DNA of 64,000 bases. Origin: Clostridia bacterium (GTDB taxonomy: Bacteria; Bacillota; Clostridia; Christensenellales; Aristaeellaceae). Below the pieces are notes generated by a model that made no database searches, was not told the DNA's origin, and saw only the letters and a program-made list of their open reading frames with translations. Location: assembly GCA_017519405.1 (NCBI GenBank), contig JAFWSH010000014.1, positions 62,001 to 126,000 on the forward strand, read 5' to 3'. This document shows positions 24,911 to 32,999 of the stretch, piece after piece; within the stretch, counting starts at the first letter, position 1, and every line of letters begins with the position of its first letter. A program made the position numbers and the translations under genes.

Positions 24911-25600
24911 ATGGAGAAACTTCGCTTTCCCTGTCTTGTGATGGACCACGACGACACGGTGGTGAACTCCACCGCCGTGGTCCATTTTCCGGCTTTCCTG
25001 GACGCCATGCGCCAGCTGCGGCCGGAGATGAACCTCTCGGGCTACACCCTGGAGGACTATTTCCGCGTAAACTTTCAGCCCGGCATTCTGCCCTACTACC
25101 GGAAGGTACTGGGGTTCAGCGATGAGGAGATGCAGCGGGAGTACGAGATCTGGCAGGAGCATGTGGCCAGGACGATCCCCCGGGTCTACCCCGGCGTGGC
25201 GGACCTGATCCGCCGCTATACGGCCCTGGGGGGAACGGTGTGCGTCATCTCCCACTCGGTGGACGTGAACATCCGGCGGGACTGGCAGGCCGGCGGCCTT
25301 CCGGAGCCGCGCCTCATCTACGGCTGGGAGCAGCCCCCGGAGCGCCGCAAGCCCGCCCCCTTCCCCCTGCTGGACATCATGGAGCGGCTGGGCTTCGCCC
25401 CGAAGGAGATGCTGGTGGTGGACGACCTGAAGCCCGGCTACGACATGGCCCGTGCCGCCGGCGTTGCCTTTGCCGCGGCCCTGTGGAGCCATGAGATCCC
25501 GGAGATCCGCGACTTCATGCAGGCCAAATGCGACCATGCCTTTACCGCTCCGGAGGCGCTGGCGGACTGGCTCTTCCTCCGGGAGGAGGGGGAGGCATGA
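24911..25600 (+). CDS. HAD superfamily hydrolase
   Basis: This 229-aa protein is a haloacid-dehalogenase-type phosphatase. Motif I is MDHDDTVVNS (nucleophile Asp near residue 12; the usual DGT is DDT), motif II is VISHS near residue 115, motif III Lys lies in RRKPAPFPL near residue 148 and motif IV is VVDDLKPG near residue 170. The helical cap is inserted after motif I, so this is a C1-type HAD resembling phosphoglycolate phosphatase. The substrate cannot be told. It ends in an ATGA overlap with the next gene. Confidence 0.85.
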   Translation: MEKLRFPCLVMDHDDTVVNSTAVVHFPAFLDAMRQLRPEMNLSGYTLEDYFRVNFQPGILPYYRKVLGFSDEEMQREYEIWQEHVARTIPRVYPGVADLIRRYTALGGTVCVISHSVDVNIRRDWQAGGLPEPRLIYGWEQPPERRKPAPFPLLDIMERLGFAPKEMLVVDDLKPGYDMARAAGVAFAAALWSHEIPEIRDFMQAKCDHAFTAPEALADWLFLREEGEA

Positions 25601-26022
25601 TCCGGGACGGGGCGAGAACGCTGGTGGAGGCCTACATCGCCCGGGCCACGGCGCTGGAGGAGCAGGGGAAACCCTGGGACGGCTTCCTGGGCTTCGGCAG
25701 CCGACCTGCGGATGACCCCTGCCACACCCGGATGGTGGACGACCTGGTGATCCTCCTGCGGGAGGGGGCGGACAGCCTGGCCCCCGGGGAGGCCCGGGAC
25801 ATCCTGGCGGACCTGCTGGAAGCCCCTGCCGCCCACAGCCGCTGCCCCGCCATCTACTGGACCCTCATCGCCGCCCAGGGCGCCGGCCTCACCCTGGTGC
25901 CGCGCCTGACCCGGGAGGAGGCTGAGGGCCTCCTCCGGGAACTGGAGACCCTGTACCCCAAACGCACCCGGCTCCCGGTGCAGGCGCTGCTGGTCAGTGC
26001 ACTGAAAAAAGCCGCCAAGTGA
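25597..26022 (+). CDS. Hypothetical helical protein coupled to the HAD gene
   Basis: This 141-aa protein starts at the ATG overlapping the HAD stop, with GGAGGGGGAGG upstream. The product is mostly helical (ARTLVEAYIARATALEEQGK, EARDILADLLEAP, LTREEAEGLLRELETLYPK), soluble and without signal peptide or metal motif. I do not recognise a family. Overlap with the HAD hydrolase suggests a shared function. A terminator follows 60 bases after its stop. Confidence 0.6.
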   Translation: MIRDGARTLVEAYIARATALEEQGKPWDGFLGFGSRPADDPCHTRMVDDLVILLREGADSLAPGEARDILADLLEAPAAHSRCPAIYWTLIAAQGAGLTLVPRLTREEAEGLLRELETLYPKRTRLPVQALLVSALKKAAK

Positions 26023-26081
26023 CCAGGGCCATTCGAATAAGAGATTGTGCGCTGCGGGCTGCGGATCACAAATCACCTTTC

Positions 26082-26108
26082 AGCGTCTCTGCAGAGGCGC
26101 TTTTCTTT
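26082..26108 (+). terminator. Terminator after the HAD operon
   Basis: An 8-bp stem (26082-26089 with 26094-26101, one G-U pair) with a TGCA loop is followed by TTTTCTTT. Confidence 0.75.
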
Positions 26109-26191
26109 GGCTAACAGCAGATAGGTAGCCGCCCTATAACCCACACCTGCCAGTCCTCAGGTCTGTCTGCCATACTATTCCACACATCGTG

Positions 26192-26542
26192 TCAAGCCGA
26201 CGAAAAAATGCTGCAATAATATGGGTTAGTGTATAGGCCCGAGGAACCTAACAAAAGGGGTTGACAAGGATACGGCTCCACCGCTGCATCGATGCGGGGG
26301 GAAGTGCTCCGGCCGCGCAGGCCGAAGGTCACGGTCAGGAAGGGGTCCGGACGCGCTGCCGCCTTCCGGACAGGCGTGAAGGACACCGCCGCAAACAAAT
26401 GCTTCGTGAAGAAGGAAATCTGTGTCTTCCTGACCTCAATCCTGGTATCCGGAACCTCCGCCAGGATACTGCCCTTCAGCTTTTCATACAGGGGCAGCGC
26501 GGCGGAATGGCCGTCGAAAAACATGATTTCATCCAGGGTCAT
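26192..26542 (-). pseudogene. 3'-truncated DUF5655 domain gene
   Basis: The first 95 residues (MTLDEIMFFDGHSAALPLYE, RIEVRKTQISFFTKHLFAAV, DPFLTVTFGL, SPRIDAAVEPYP) fit the DUF5655 domain, a small family of unknown function. After about base 26265 the match ends. The remaining residues are unrelated and the usual C-terminal helix is missing, so the gene is a truncated remnant. It follows a duplicated methyltransferase fragment by six bases. Confidence 0.65.
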
Positions 26543-26548
26543 GGTTTT

Positions 26549-26645
26549 TCACTCCCCACTGTCCTGTTCTTTGACAAACACCAGATGATGAAAGAAGGCA
26601 ATGCGCCGGTATTCCTCCAGCCGGGACACCCGCATCTCCGGCTGT
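26549..26645 (-). pseudogene. Duplicated C-terminal fragment of the methyltransferase gene
   Basis: On the minus strand this encodes EMRVSRLEEYRRIAFFHHLV and then a short tail ending at a TGA (26551-26549). It repeats the C-terminus of the methyltransferase at 27838 with 73 of 77 bases identical. The rest of that gene is absent here. It starts eight bases after the stop of the 26653 gene, so it is a remnant of a duplication or recombination. Confidence 0.75.
26568..26644. repeat. 77-bp direct repeat, copy 1
   Basis: 73 of 77 bases match 27896-27972 in the same orientation, 1328 bases away. The repeats flank almost exactly the 26653-27834 gene. Confidence 0.9.
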
Positions 26646-26652
26646 ACACAAA

Positions 26653-27834
26653 TCATTTTCCTTTCTTCGCCGGCTTCGTGATTTCCCCATGATAGGATTC
26701 CGCGTGGTCATATTCACCATATTCGCAGCCGATGTGGGTGGCTTCGATTTCATCCGCCAGGACCAATTGTCCGTCCCGCCGGTCATACAGTTTCACGGTG
26801 CCCCAGCCGTTGCCGCCGTTCCACAGACGGTTGTGATGCCTGCTGCCGTCCGGCGCTTCATAGTTGATCAGCAGCATGTCCTTCTTCAGGCAGTGCACCT
26901 CTGTCTCCATGGCAGCGTGGATGTTTTCCTGCCGCACATGCCACACGACCTCCTCATCGCGCTCCTCAAAGGTGAAGACGGTTTTCACCATCAGATGGAG
27001 CTTGGAGAAGTTGAAGTCATATTCCTTGCCTTCATAGAAGAAAACGCCCAGCAGCCGCCGGTCCAGCGGCACGAAATAGATTTTCGGCCTGCCGCCGCCA
27101 ATGTCAAAAGCGCTGTTATGCAGCTGCTTCCCCGTCTTCTTGCTGAACAGGCAGCTGGAGGACAGCCAGACCCAGGGGGTGGTGAAATCCTGGCCCCAGT
27201 TCTTATCCGCGTAACCGTAGGACTTTTCCGGCGTCACGGCATATTTTCTGCCATTGAAGGTGACGGAGCCTTTGTAGGCGCTCTTCATGCCCTCCGCGTG
27301 CCAGTACATGGCAAAGGCCTCCACGTCCCGGAGCGGCTTGCTGGCCCCGTAGCCCACATTGAAGGCGATCTGCTTGTCGATCGTCAGGTCCCAGGCCATC
27401 TCCCCCGCGTCACACATCCATTCGGGATGTGCGGCGGCCTCCTCGGGCGTGATGGTCACGCTGCCCTTCAGGGCCGTTTCACAGGCCAGGCAATCTGATG
27501 CCTCGATCTGATAAGGCGCATCTCCGTGAAAGGTGACGTCTTTCAACGAAAAGAACCGGTGCAGCTGGCAGGCGTTTTCGCCCCAGGTGCCAGCCTTGAC
27601 CATCAGGTAGGATGGCTTTTTGCCGGCAGCCTGGTTCTCCGGCAGCTGCCCCAAGACAGGCTGATCCTCCGCCAGCGCCGGATTGCAGACAAAGAACTCG
27701 ATGAAGAACGGCTTATCTTCACCCGTTTCCGTGTCTTGCGCGGTGAAAGAATGCCACCACCAATCGTAACCGTGGTGGGCCAGCGGGCCGTGGAGCATGA
27801 ATGCGTCCCGGGTGATATCGTGATGATTGAACAT
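26653..27834 (-). CDS. Uncharacterised beta-rich protein, possibly tocopherol-cyclase/carotenoid-hydratase-like
   Basis: This 393-aa soluble protein has no signal peptide. It is rich in aromatic residues and strand-like segments: HGPLAHHGYDWWWHSFTAQD near the N-terminus, YGYADKNWGQDFTTPWVWLS near residue 195, SAFDIGGGRPKIYFVPLDR near 235 and HNRLWNGGNGWGTVKL near 340. The opening with a Trp cluster and the D-K-N-W-G motif recall the two-domain lipocalin-like fold of tocopherol cyclase and carotenoid 1,2-hydratase proteins, but this is only a pattern impression. It starts four bases after the methyltransferase stop, so the two are co-transcribed. A role in modifying a lipid or small hydrophobic molecule is inference. 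Confidence 0.5.
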   Translation of the reverse strand: MFNHHDITRDAFMLHGPLAHHGYDWWWHSFTAQDTETGEDKPFFIEFFVCNPALAEDQPVLGQLPENQAAGKKPSYLMVKAGTWGENACQLHRFFSLKDVTFHGDAPYQIEASDCLACETALKGSVTITPEEAAAHPEWMCDAGEMAWDLTIDKQIAFNVGYGASKPLRDVEAFAMYWHAEGMKSAYKGSVTFNGRKYAVTPEKSYGYADKNWGQDFTTPWVWLSSSCLFSKKTGKQLHNSAFDIGGGRPKIYFVPLDRRLLGVFFYEGKEYDFNFSKLHLMVKTVFTFEERDEEVVWHVRQENIHAAMETEVHCLKKDMLLINYEAPDGSRHHNRLWNGGNGWGTVKLYDRRDGQLVLADEIEATHIGCEYGEYDHAESYHGEITKPAKKGK

Positions 27835-27837
27835 GGG

Positions 27838-28590
27838 TCAGGTTCGCTTCCTCTCTGTGTTTGCGGATATTCTGCTTTGCAGGCAGGGGTCAGCCTCTTT
27901 GATAAATACCAAATGATGAAAGAAGGCAATGCGCCGGTATTCCTCCAGCCGGGACACCCGCATCTCCAGCTGAGCCATCTTTTTCTGCCATTCTTCCTGA
28001 CTGTGCTTCTCCTGGTGCTGCTGCAGGTCCCAGAAGGTGCGGATCCCATAGGAATCCACCGGCTTCAGGCAGCTGCTCCATGCGGCAATGTCGCCGTCCC
28101 CGTAATACCGGATTGCCCCGAATCTGGCGGCGGTGCTGTTCCCGCCGTCAAGCAGGGCGTTTGCCTCCTCCGGATCATCCAACAGCACCGCCATCTGCAT
28201 CACCCGCCCGGCGCGATTGTGTTTTACCACGGAGAGCCTTCCGCCGGGCTTCAATACCCGGGCCAGCTCGCAGACAACAGCCCGCTTGTCATCAATGTAT
28301 TCCAGCACATTGTGGCAGATGACGAAATCAAAGGCGTTGTCGGTAAACCCAGCGAGCGCGGAAACATCGCCCACAATCTGCGTGTACTCGTGATCCCTCC
28401 ATGCGCCGGCCAGCATCTCCTCAGACGGCTCGACCGCCGTCACGGCATTGTCGGCCGCATAATGGCTGGCCGTGATGCCTTCCCCGCTGCCAAAGTCGAG
28501 GATGGAGAGCCCTCTCAGCTCCCCGATCTGCGCCCATACGATCCGCTTGAACAATCTCTCCCATGCGGGGAGTTCGGTGATCTGGTGCAT
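27838..28590 (-). CDS. Class I SAM-dependent methyltransferase
   Basis: This 250-aa protein has the class I methyltransferase core: ILDFGSGEGITASHYA (motif I, near residue 33), VTAVEPSEEMLAGA (motif II acidic residue), DFVICHNVLEYIDD (motif IV) and LARVLKPGGRLSVVKHN (motif VI). A helical C-terminal extension follows (QHQEKHSQEEWQKKMAQ). The ATG at 28590 is preferred because GGAGG lies eight bases upstream. Its C-terminal part is duplicated at 26549-26645. The tail after the duplicated segment differs between copies, showing that a recombination has changed one of them. Substrate unknown. Confidence 0.85.
   Translation of the reverse strand: MHQITELPAWERLFKRIVWAQIGELRGLSILDFGSGEGITASHYAADNAVTAVEPSEEMLAGAWRDHEYTQIVGDVSALAGFTDNAFDFVICHNVLEYIDDKRAVVCELARVLKPGGRLSVVKHNRAGRVMQMAVLLDDPEEANALLDGGNSTAARFGAIRYYGDGDIAAWSSCLKPVDSYGIRTFWDLQQHQEKHSQEEWQKKMAQLEMRVSRLEEYRRIAFFHHLVFIKEADPCLQSRISANTERKRT
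27896..27972. repeat. 77-bp direct repeat, copy 2
   Basis: Partner of 26568-26644; lies within the 3' end of the intact methyltransferase gene. Confidence 0.9.
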
Positions 28591-28622
28591 GGCTTCGCCT
28601 CCGCTGTCTGAAGCCGGGTATC

Positions 28623-28693
28623 CAAACACAGCGCTTGCAAGGGTTTGTGGCGGCCGCAGCAGGACTCGGGCCTGTGACCCCGCCGGTGTGAAC
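28623..28693 (-). pseudogene. Decayed tRNA-Val 3' half with part of its terminator
   Basis: The 71 bases align without gaps to 33990-34060, which covers the 3' half of the intact tRNA-Val(CAC) plus its terminator hairpin arm. Twelve positions differ. All twelve are transitions with G or C in this copy and A or T in the intact copy. The T-loop TTC has become CCC and a T-arm pair is lost, so the tRNA cannot be functional. It lies just upstream of the methyltransferase start. Confidence 0.75.
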
Positions 28694-29063
28694 CTTTCCG
28701 TTCATCCCATCCCCCGCAGCCGCCTCAACTCATCAGGTCTTGCCATTCCCCGGCTTTTGATTGATTCTTTGGGGCAGCGCGAGCCCCTGTGGGAAAACAG
28801 TTTCATGGTCATCTGTCAGGATTTCCCGCTTTATTCTTTTCGCTGTCTTGACACGGGACCATGATGTCAACTCCACCAATGCACATCTGTTGCTGGGATG
28901 AGTCGGTCAAGCTTTTTGATCATTTGCCGGTGTTTCTCCCACCGTGCGCATATGCCATTCAAATACACGATATTTCGGCAAAGGACCATGATGTCGACTC
29001 CGCCAATCCTTATCTGGTAATGCACATTCATAATCAGAAAGTCATGCGAAACGATCAATGCAA
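28694..29063. other. Non-coding gap with a 34-bp imperfect direct repeat
   Basis: No gene with a credible start, ribosome site or codon usage was found. The segments 28856-28889 and 28983-29016 match at 29 of 34 bases in the same orientation, 127 bases apart. Composition shifts from GC-rich to AT-rich across the gap, marking the border of the accessory region. Confidence 0.5.
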
Positions 29064-29672
29064 TTATTCTTGACCAGCCAATGCAATGTTGCGAAGCCGT
29101 AACCCGATGACCTCTTCTGCGTCCCATTTGTGCAAAAGCACCAGCGCATCCGCATCGCGATCGTACCAGTAGAGACAGCAAGGAGTCCACAAATTCACAT
29201 TCAATTCAAGGTAGACAAATGTCTGGCCTCCCGTTTCGATCAAGCGGATATCAAGCACTGCACGTTCCAACTCGGCTATTCGTTGGAAGATTCTTGCATG
29301 CATTTCGCTCACAGGCACCTGATTCCGTGCCTCATCCACCAGAGCCATATGGTCAAGTCGATTCAGGATCCTGTTTCTGCCGCTGTCAATGTATGATACA
29401 AAACAATCGTTTGGAACTGTGTAAACTGCAGCTGCATCAGGCTCAAATGCCTCTGACAAGCAGATGCGTCCACCGCTGGCAAGCGAATAATACCTCGTTT
29501 CAGATACTTTTCGGTTACTCATGTTTGACGTGCGAGCAATGACAATGACATCGACAATCCCTTCCTTTTCCACGTCAAAGATATCGAAGCTATCGTAGCG
29601 ATATTCTCTTGCGCAGCCTGTCATGAAAAGCATCATCAGTACTATATGCATTAACAGCGCGATTCGTTTCAT
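29064..29672 (-). CDS. Putative lipoprotein
   Basis: This 202-aa protein begins with a hydrophobic signal (MKRIALLMHIVLMMLFMTGC) ending in a lipobox-like MTGC, so it is probably lipid-anchored at Cys20. The mature part mixes strands and one amphipathic helix (RIFQRIAELERAVLDIRLIE). No family is recognised. Codon use is more AT-rich than the chromosomal backbone, in line with the accessory region it lies in. It is downstream of the split tRNA. Confidence 0.65.
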   Translation of the reverse strand: MKRIALLMHIVLMMLFMTGCAREYRYDSFDIFDVEKEGIVDVIVIARTSNMSNRKVSETRYYSLASGGRICLSEAFEPDAAAVYTVPNDCFVSYIDSGRNRILNRLDHMALVDEARNQVPVSEMHARIFQRIAELERAVLDIRLIETGGQTFVYLELNVNLWTPCCLYWYDRDADALVLLHKWDAEEVIGLRLRNIALAGQE

Positions 29673-29824
29673 GCTGATTTATGAACCTTTCTTTTGATTC
29701 GCCCTCGTCCTTATCCAAACCGGGCATCCCGTCACTCTGGTATACCATGATTCATTCACAGCCAAACGAATTCTACCATGGACAGATGAAAAGAACAACC
29801 CTCAACCATTCGGAAGAGGGATTG

Positions 29825-29881
29825 TGGTGGTCGCAACAGGACTCGAACCTGTGACCCCATCGATGTGAACGATGTGCTCTA
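29825..29881 (-). pseudogene. 3' half of interrupted tRNA-Val(CAC) gene (attL side)
   Basis: The minus strand carries the last 57 bases of tRNA-Val including the anticodon arm, T arm and encoded CCA. It stops abruptly in the D-arm at CTA (29879-29881), where the integrated element begins. Joined to 34256-34277 across the shared CTA, it rebuilds a complete 76-base tRNA. Confidence 0.9.
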
Positions 29882-29905
29882 TCACACTGTGGGATGTACA
29901 TTCAC
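29882..29905 (+). repeat. Left attP arm
   Basis: The core CACTGTGGG...TACATTCAC is the inverted counterpart of 34231-34255. Nineteen of 22 outer positions pair when the two arms are aligned, as expected for a serine-integrase attP half-site. Confidence 0.82.
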
Positions 29906-29953
29906 TACCACCAAATTCCCAACTGATAATTGAGCCAATTTTCGCGGAATATG

Positions 29954-30163
29954 TCATTCATCCTGCTGAATTGCGGGTCTCTTTTTCTTTTCAAGGAAAC
30001 CAAGGGTTGAGCTTATAAATCCGCCATCAGCATCATACTCTACAATCTCAAAGCGGGTAGCTTCTTTTTTGTCTGCCGGGTTGCCATCATCATCCCGATA
30101 GTAGATTTCAGAATAACTGCCACCATTCGGGGTTGGCCCATCTGCACGTTCTTTGAAAAGCAT
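29954..30163 (-). CDS. Small element-encoded protein, 69 aa
   Basis: This 69-aa charged protein starts at the ATG at 30163, ten bases after the recombinase stop, with a GGTGAT site matching the 16S 3' end. A longer frame overlaps the recombinase. It contains GGSYSEIYYRDDDGNPADKK and a basic C-terminus. I do not recognise it. Its position directly downstream of the recombinase suggests a directionality factor or accessory protein, but nothing in the sequence proves this. Confidence 0.55.
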   Translation of the reverse strand: MLFKERADGPTPNGGSYSEIYYRDDDGNPADKKEATRFEIVEYDADGGFISSTLGFLEKKKRPAIQQDE

Positions 30164-30176
30164 ACCTATCACCGCT

Positions 30177-31733
30177 TTAGAATTCCATGATCCACTTTGC
30201 CAATCCACGAAACTCGATTTCTATAGAATATCCTTCACCGACCGTGATCTGATGAAGCATTTTTGCCAGTGCAAGCTTTTGCTCCTCATGGGATAGCAAG
30301 TCAAAATTGACTGCCCATGTTCGCAACTCCTGAAGCTCCTGGGTTCGTCTTGTTAGCAACGAACTCTCATCGTCGCTTTTCTTAATCGCTTGGGAATAGA
30401 ATCTCTCCTTTTCTTCTGCGTCACTCCTCAGAATAGGCAATTGTGCATTGAGGGCACCAATTTCTTCCTGGTTACCGGTTGCCACACATACAAGTAGACG
30501 ATTTTCAGCGTCGGATAAACGGCTCCTTGCTTCGGCAAGTTCTTTCGCTGCTTGTTTTATAGATTCAGTCGATGTCTGGCTAATTCGGGATTTAATGAGT
30601 GTCAGAAGTGCATTTGCATCTGATGCCAAGACCTTTCTAAACAGTATCTGGACGGCTTCGAGCACCTTGCCTTCAATCTTAGTCGCTGAATAGCACCATT
30701 GTCCATAACAACCATCACTCTTACGCAACCTGGTCTCACACCGATATTGATTCCAATAATGTCGATGCCCATCCTTCTTCTTTTTGAAGGCTGCGCTTCC
30801 ATACATGCGTCCCCCACATTTTTGACACCGAACCAAGCCGGTGAGAAGGATTGCGGAATCCACCCTGCGGGAAACATCAGAATCCGGCATATGGTTTGGC
30901 CCGCGCTGATCCATCATTTCCTGCGCACGAAGGAAGTCTTCATCTGAAATAATCCGGTATTGCTCAAAAGCAGAATTTGAAACAGCATTACCGAGATGGA
31001 GATGCCCAGTGTAAATCGGATTTCGCATAATTGTTCGGATTGACGAACTTCTCCAGCAATCCGCTCTTTTTGATGTTGGAACACTGTGGTCATTGAGCCA
31101 TAAGGCTATCCGTTCAGTCCCATATCCATGTGTTACCATCAGCTCGAACACTTTTCGAACAACCTTAGCCTGATCCTCATCGATAACCAAGTCACGCACT
31201 GGCTGGTTCTTTTTGTTTACGCGGCCAATGTGTTCCAACCTATACCCATACGGAGGAAATCCTCCACGATAAATCCCATCCTGGATCATCTGAATCTGCC
31301 GGGTTCTAACTCGCACAGAGGTTTTTTCACTCTCGCCAGAGGCTTGCCAGTACCGGATATAATTCATCAATTTGTCAACATGGCTATCAAAACGTTGTTC
31401 TCCTTCTTTGACGCTCCAGACTTCGATGCCATGTTTTGCGAACCATTCGACTACGAACGGTGTTTCATCATCACGCCTGCCCAGTCGATCAAACATAAAG
31501 ACCAGAAGTATATCGAATTCTTTGTTTTCTGCGGCTTCCTTCAGATCTTGAATTGCATCACGGTCATCTGAACTGATCTTATACCCTGAAACACCTCGCT
31601 CATAGAACTCTTTAAGTATGGTCCAGCCTTTATCTTTGGCATATTCAGTACAGGCTATTCTTTGAAGCGGAATATCGTTGTGATCAACCTGGCCCACGCT
31701 TGATACCCTGTAAAGGCAATAAACACGCTTCAT
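30177..31733 (-). CDS. Large serine recombinase (site-specific integrase)
   Basis: This 518-aa enzyme integrates and excises the element. The N-terminal resolvase domain carries YRVSSVGQ with the catalytic Ser near residue 11, then DILLVFMFDRLGRRDDET. The recombinase domain follows (GFPPYGYRLE, VFELMVTHGYGTERIALWLN, SIRTIMRNPIYTGHL). A zinc ribbon with CQKCGGRMYG and later Cys residues comes next, then a coiled-coil region rich in Glu, Lys and Leu. These domains in this order define large serine integrases. The ATG at 31733 fits a GGGGTG site eight bases upstream better than the GTG at 31739. Its attachment sites are visible at both ends of the element. Confidence 0.94.
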   Translation of the reverse strand: MKRVYCLYRVSSVGQVDHNDIPLQRIACTEYAKDKGWTILKEFYERGVSGYKISSDDRDAIQDLKEAAENKEFDILLVFMFDRLGRRDDETPFVVEWFAKHGIEVWSVKEGEQRFDSHVDKLMNYIRYWQASGESEKTSVRVRTRQIQMIQDGIYRGGFPPYGYRLEHIGRVNKKNQPVRDLVIDEDQAKVVRKVFELMVTHGYGTERIALWLNDHSVPTSKRADCWRSSSIRTIMRNPIYTGHLHLGNAVSNSAFEQYRIISDEDFLRAQEMMDQRGPNHMPDSDVSRRVDSAILLTGLVRCQKCGGRMYGSAAFKKKKDGHRHYWNQYRCETRLRKSDGCYGQWCYSATKIEGKVLEAVQILFRKVLASDANALLTLIKSRISQTSTESIKQAAKELAEARSRLSDAENRLLVCVATGNQEEIGALNAQLPILRSDAEEKERFYSQAIKKSDDESSLLTRRTQELQELRTWAVNFDLLSHEEQKLALAKMLHQITVGEGYSIEIEFRGLAKWIMEF

Positions 31734-31820
31734 GTTCACCGCACCCCGTCATGTGGCATTGGAAAGACACAAACCAGTGTCAGTCTGCCATATCACGTGG
31801 TGCTGTTCAAGAATGATGGC

Positions 31821-31842
31821 GATTTTGTGAGCTCACAAAATC
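31821..31842. promoter_or_regulatory. Perfect 22-bp palindrome upstream of the recombinase
   Basis: The 11-base arms GATTTTGTGAG and its exact complement meet without a spacer in the 120-base gap between the HNH and recombinase genes. It could bind a dimeric regulator controlling recombinase expression, or act as a hairpin. No T tract follows. Confidence 0.55.
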
Positions 31843-31859
31843 ATACAGGTGCAACTATC

Positions 31860-32975
31860 CTACTTTCTAAACAAATGCTCCCGGTGGTACTCCAGATATC
31901 TATGGTGCTGTGCCTGAAGTCCGGAAATATGTGCGCTCTCAGAAATGCCAAGTATTCTTGCATCCTCCGGCGATAGGTGTGGAGACACCATGATTGTTCC
32001 ATCGTCCTGAAAGCTGATATATCCGGCATCAAACAGACTGTCGAGATTCGGAATCAATAGAAGTCCATTATAAGCATCAATACATTCTGAGTTCTTTTTG
32101 CAGACACGCCACGGCTTTATATGTGATGCAACAAGAATATCCACTTGTGAACACCCGGTTACGCAACACATGTCGCCCCAAAATTGCCGAACATTTTTCC
32201 GGAACGTTGTCTGATTCAATCTTATCTTCGCATGAGCCAGTCCTTCTTGCTTGTCTTTATCATCTGGCTGCTCCCCATTCACATGCTTTTCGTCAAATAT
32301 ATATGCTCGAACCTCATCATAGCGAGCAATGATCCAGGCAAATGAGTGTGCGTCAAGAATATCGATATACTCATCAAGAGTTGCATACAGATAAGCCAGT
32401 TCCTGTAAGGAAGCATTGTATGCAAGGTAGTTGTCATAAGTGCAGGATGAGAAACAATCTATCTTTATTCCAAGATCACCAAATGCGTTTTCGAAGATTC
32501 TTGATTTGCAAGGAAGATATCTCCGAGGATTCTTGAGGAAAAACAAGTATGAGATGATGTCATATCTCCTGCCGAAGAAAGAAGCAAACTCTTCAAGGCT
32601 GGCCCTATCATCTTTGTCGTCGATGTAAAAGCGATATAGTATCTCTCCGCCTTCACCTGGTTGTGATCTGAGCTTGTTGCGAAATATAGTTTTCTGATGT
32701 GGATCAACAAGATTATTATCACGGATATCCATTGCTCGGATAGCCATCTCAGCAACTTCTCCAGATTCAATCGCATCTCTGCTCCAGGGTCTTGCAAGTA
32801 ACCTCTCTCTACCCTGTTGAGGTATTTTCTGTTTATATCTTTCTTCTCTTCTTATGTATTCGATGCATAGGGATGGCTCTTCTGCATGCCGGTTATCCTG
32901 TTGTATGACAAATTCGCGGAAAAGCTCAATAATCTGCTCGACACGAGACACATCTGTAATATATTTATACTCCAT
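31860..32975 (-). CDS. HNH endonuclease
   Basis: This 371-aa protein has a C-terminal HNH nuclease domain: FRKNVRQFWGDMCCVTGC near residue 265, then VASHIKPWRVCKKNSECIDA and YNGLLLIPNLDSLFDAGYIS. The pattern C-x-V-T-G-C, A-S-H-I-K-P-W, N-G-L-x-L, D-x-L-F-D is that of the HNH_2 group found in restriction-type nucleases. The N-terminal 250 residues are helical and unassigned, and may be a target-recognition or sensing domain. I chose the second ATG at 32975, since AAGGA lies nine bases before it. It follows the AlbA_2 gene by about 25 bases, so they form a cargo pair. Confidence 0.85.
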   Translation of the reverse strand: MEYKYITDVSRVEQIIELFREFVIQQDNRHAEEPSLCIEYIRREERYKQKIPQQGRERLLARPWSRDAIESGEVAEMAIRAMDIRDNNLVDPHQKTIFRNKLRSQPGEGGEILYRFYIDDKDDRASLEEFASFFGRRYDIISYLFFLKNPRRYLPCKSRIFENAFGDLGIKIDCFSSCTYDNYLAYNASLQELAYLYATLDEYIDILDAHSFAWIIARYDEVRAYIFDEKHVNGEQPDDKDKQEGLAHAKIRLNQTTFRKNVRQFWGDMCCVTGCSQVDILVASHIKPWRVCKKNSECIDAYNGLLLIPNLDSLFDAGYISFQDDGTIMVSPHLSPEDARILGISESAHISGLQAQHHRYLEYHREHLFRK

Positions 32976-32999
32976 CGCTCTCATTCCTTGCTTGCTTTT

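Noticed and set aside
26041-26191. Possible insertion-sequence end near the truncated DUF5655 gene
   Set aside because: Weak inverted similarity (CCTATA-ACCCAC and its partner) is present, but there are no clear terminal repeats, target duplication or transposase.
28644-28720. A functional second tRNA gene
   Set aside because: The acceptor bases can almost pair, but no D-arm forms, the T-loop TTC is CCC, and the anticodon stem is broken. It is a decayed copy.
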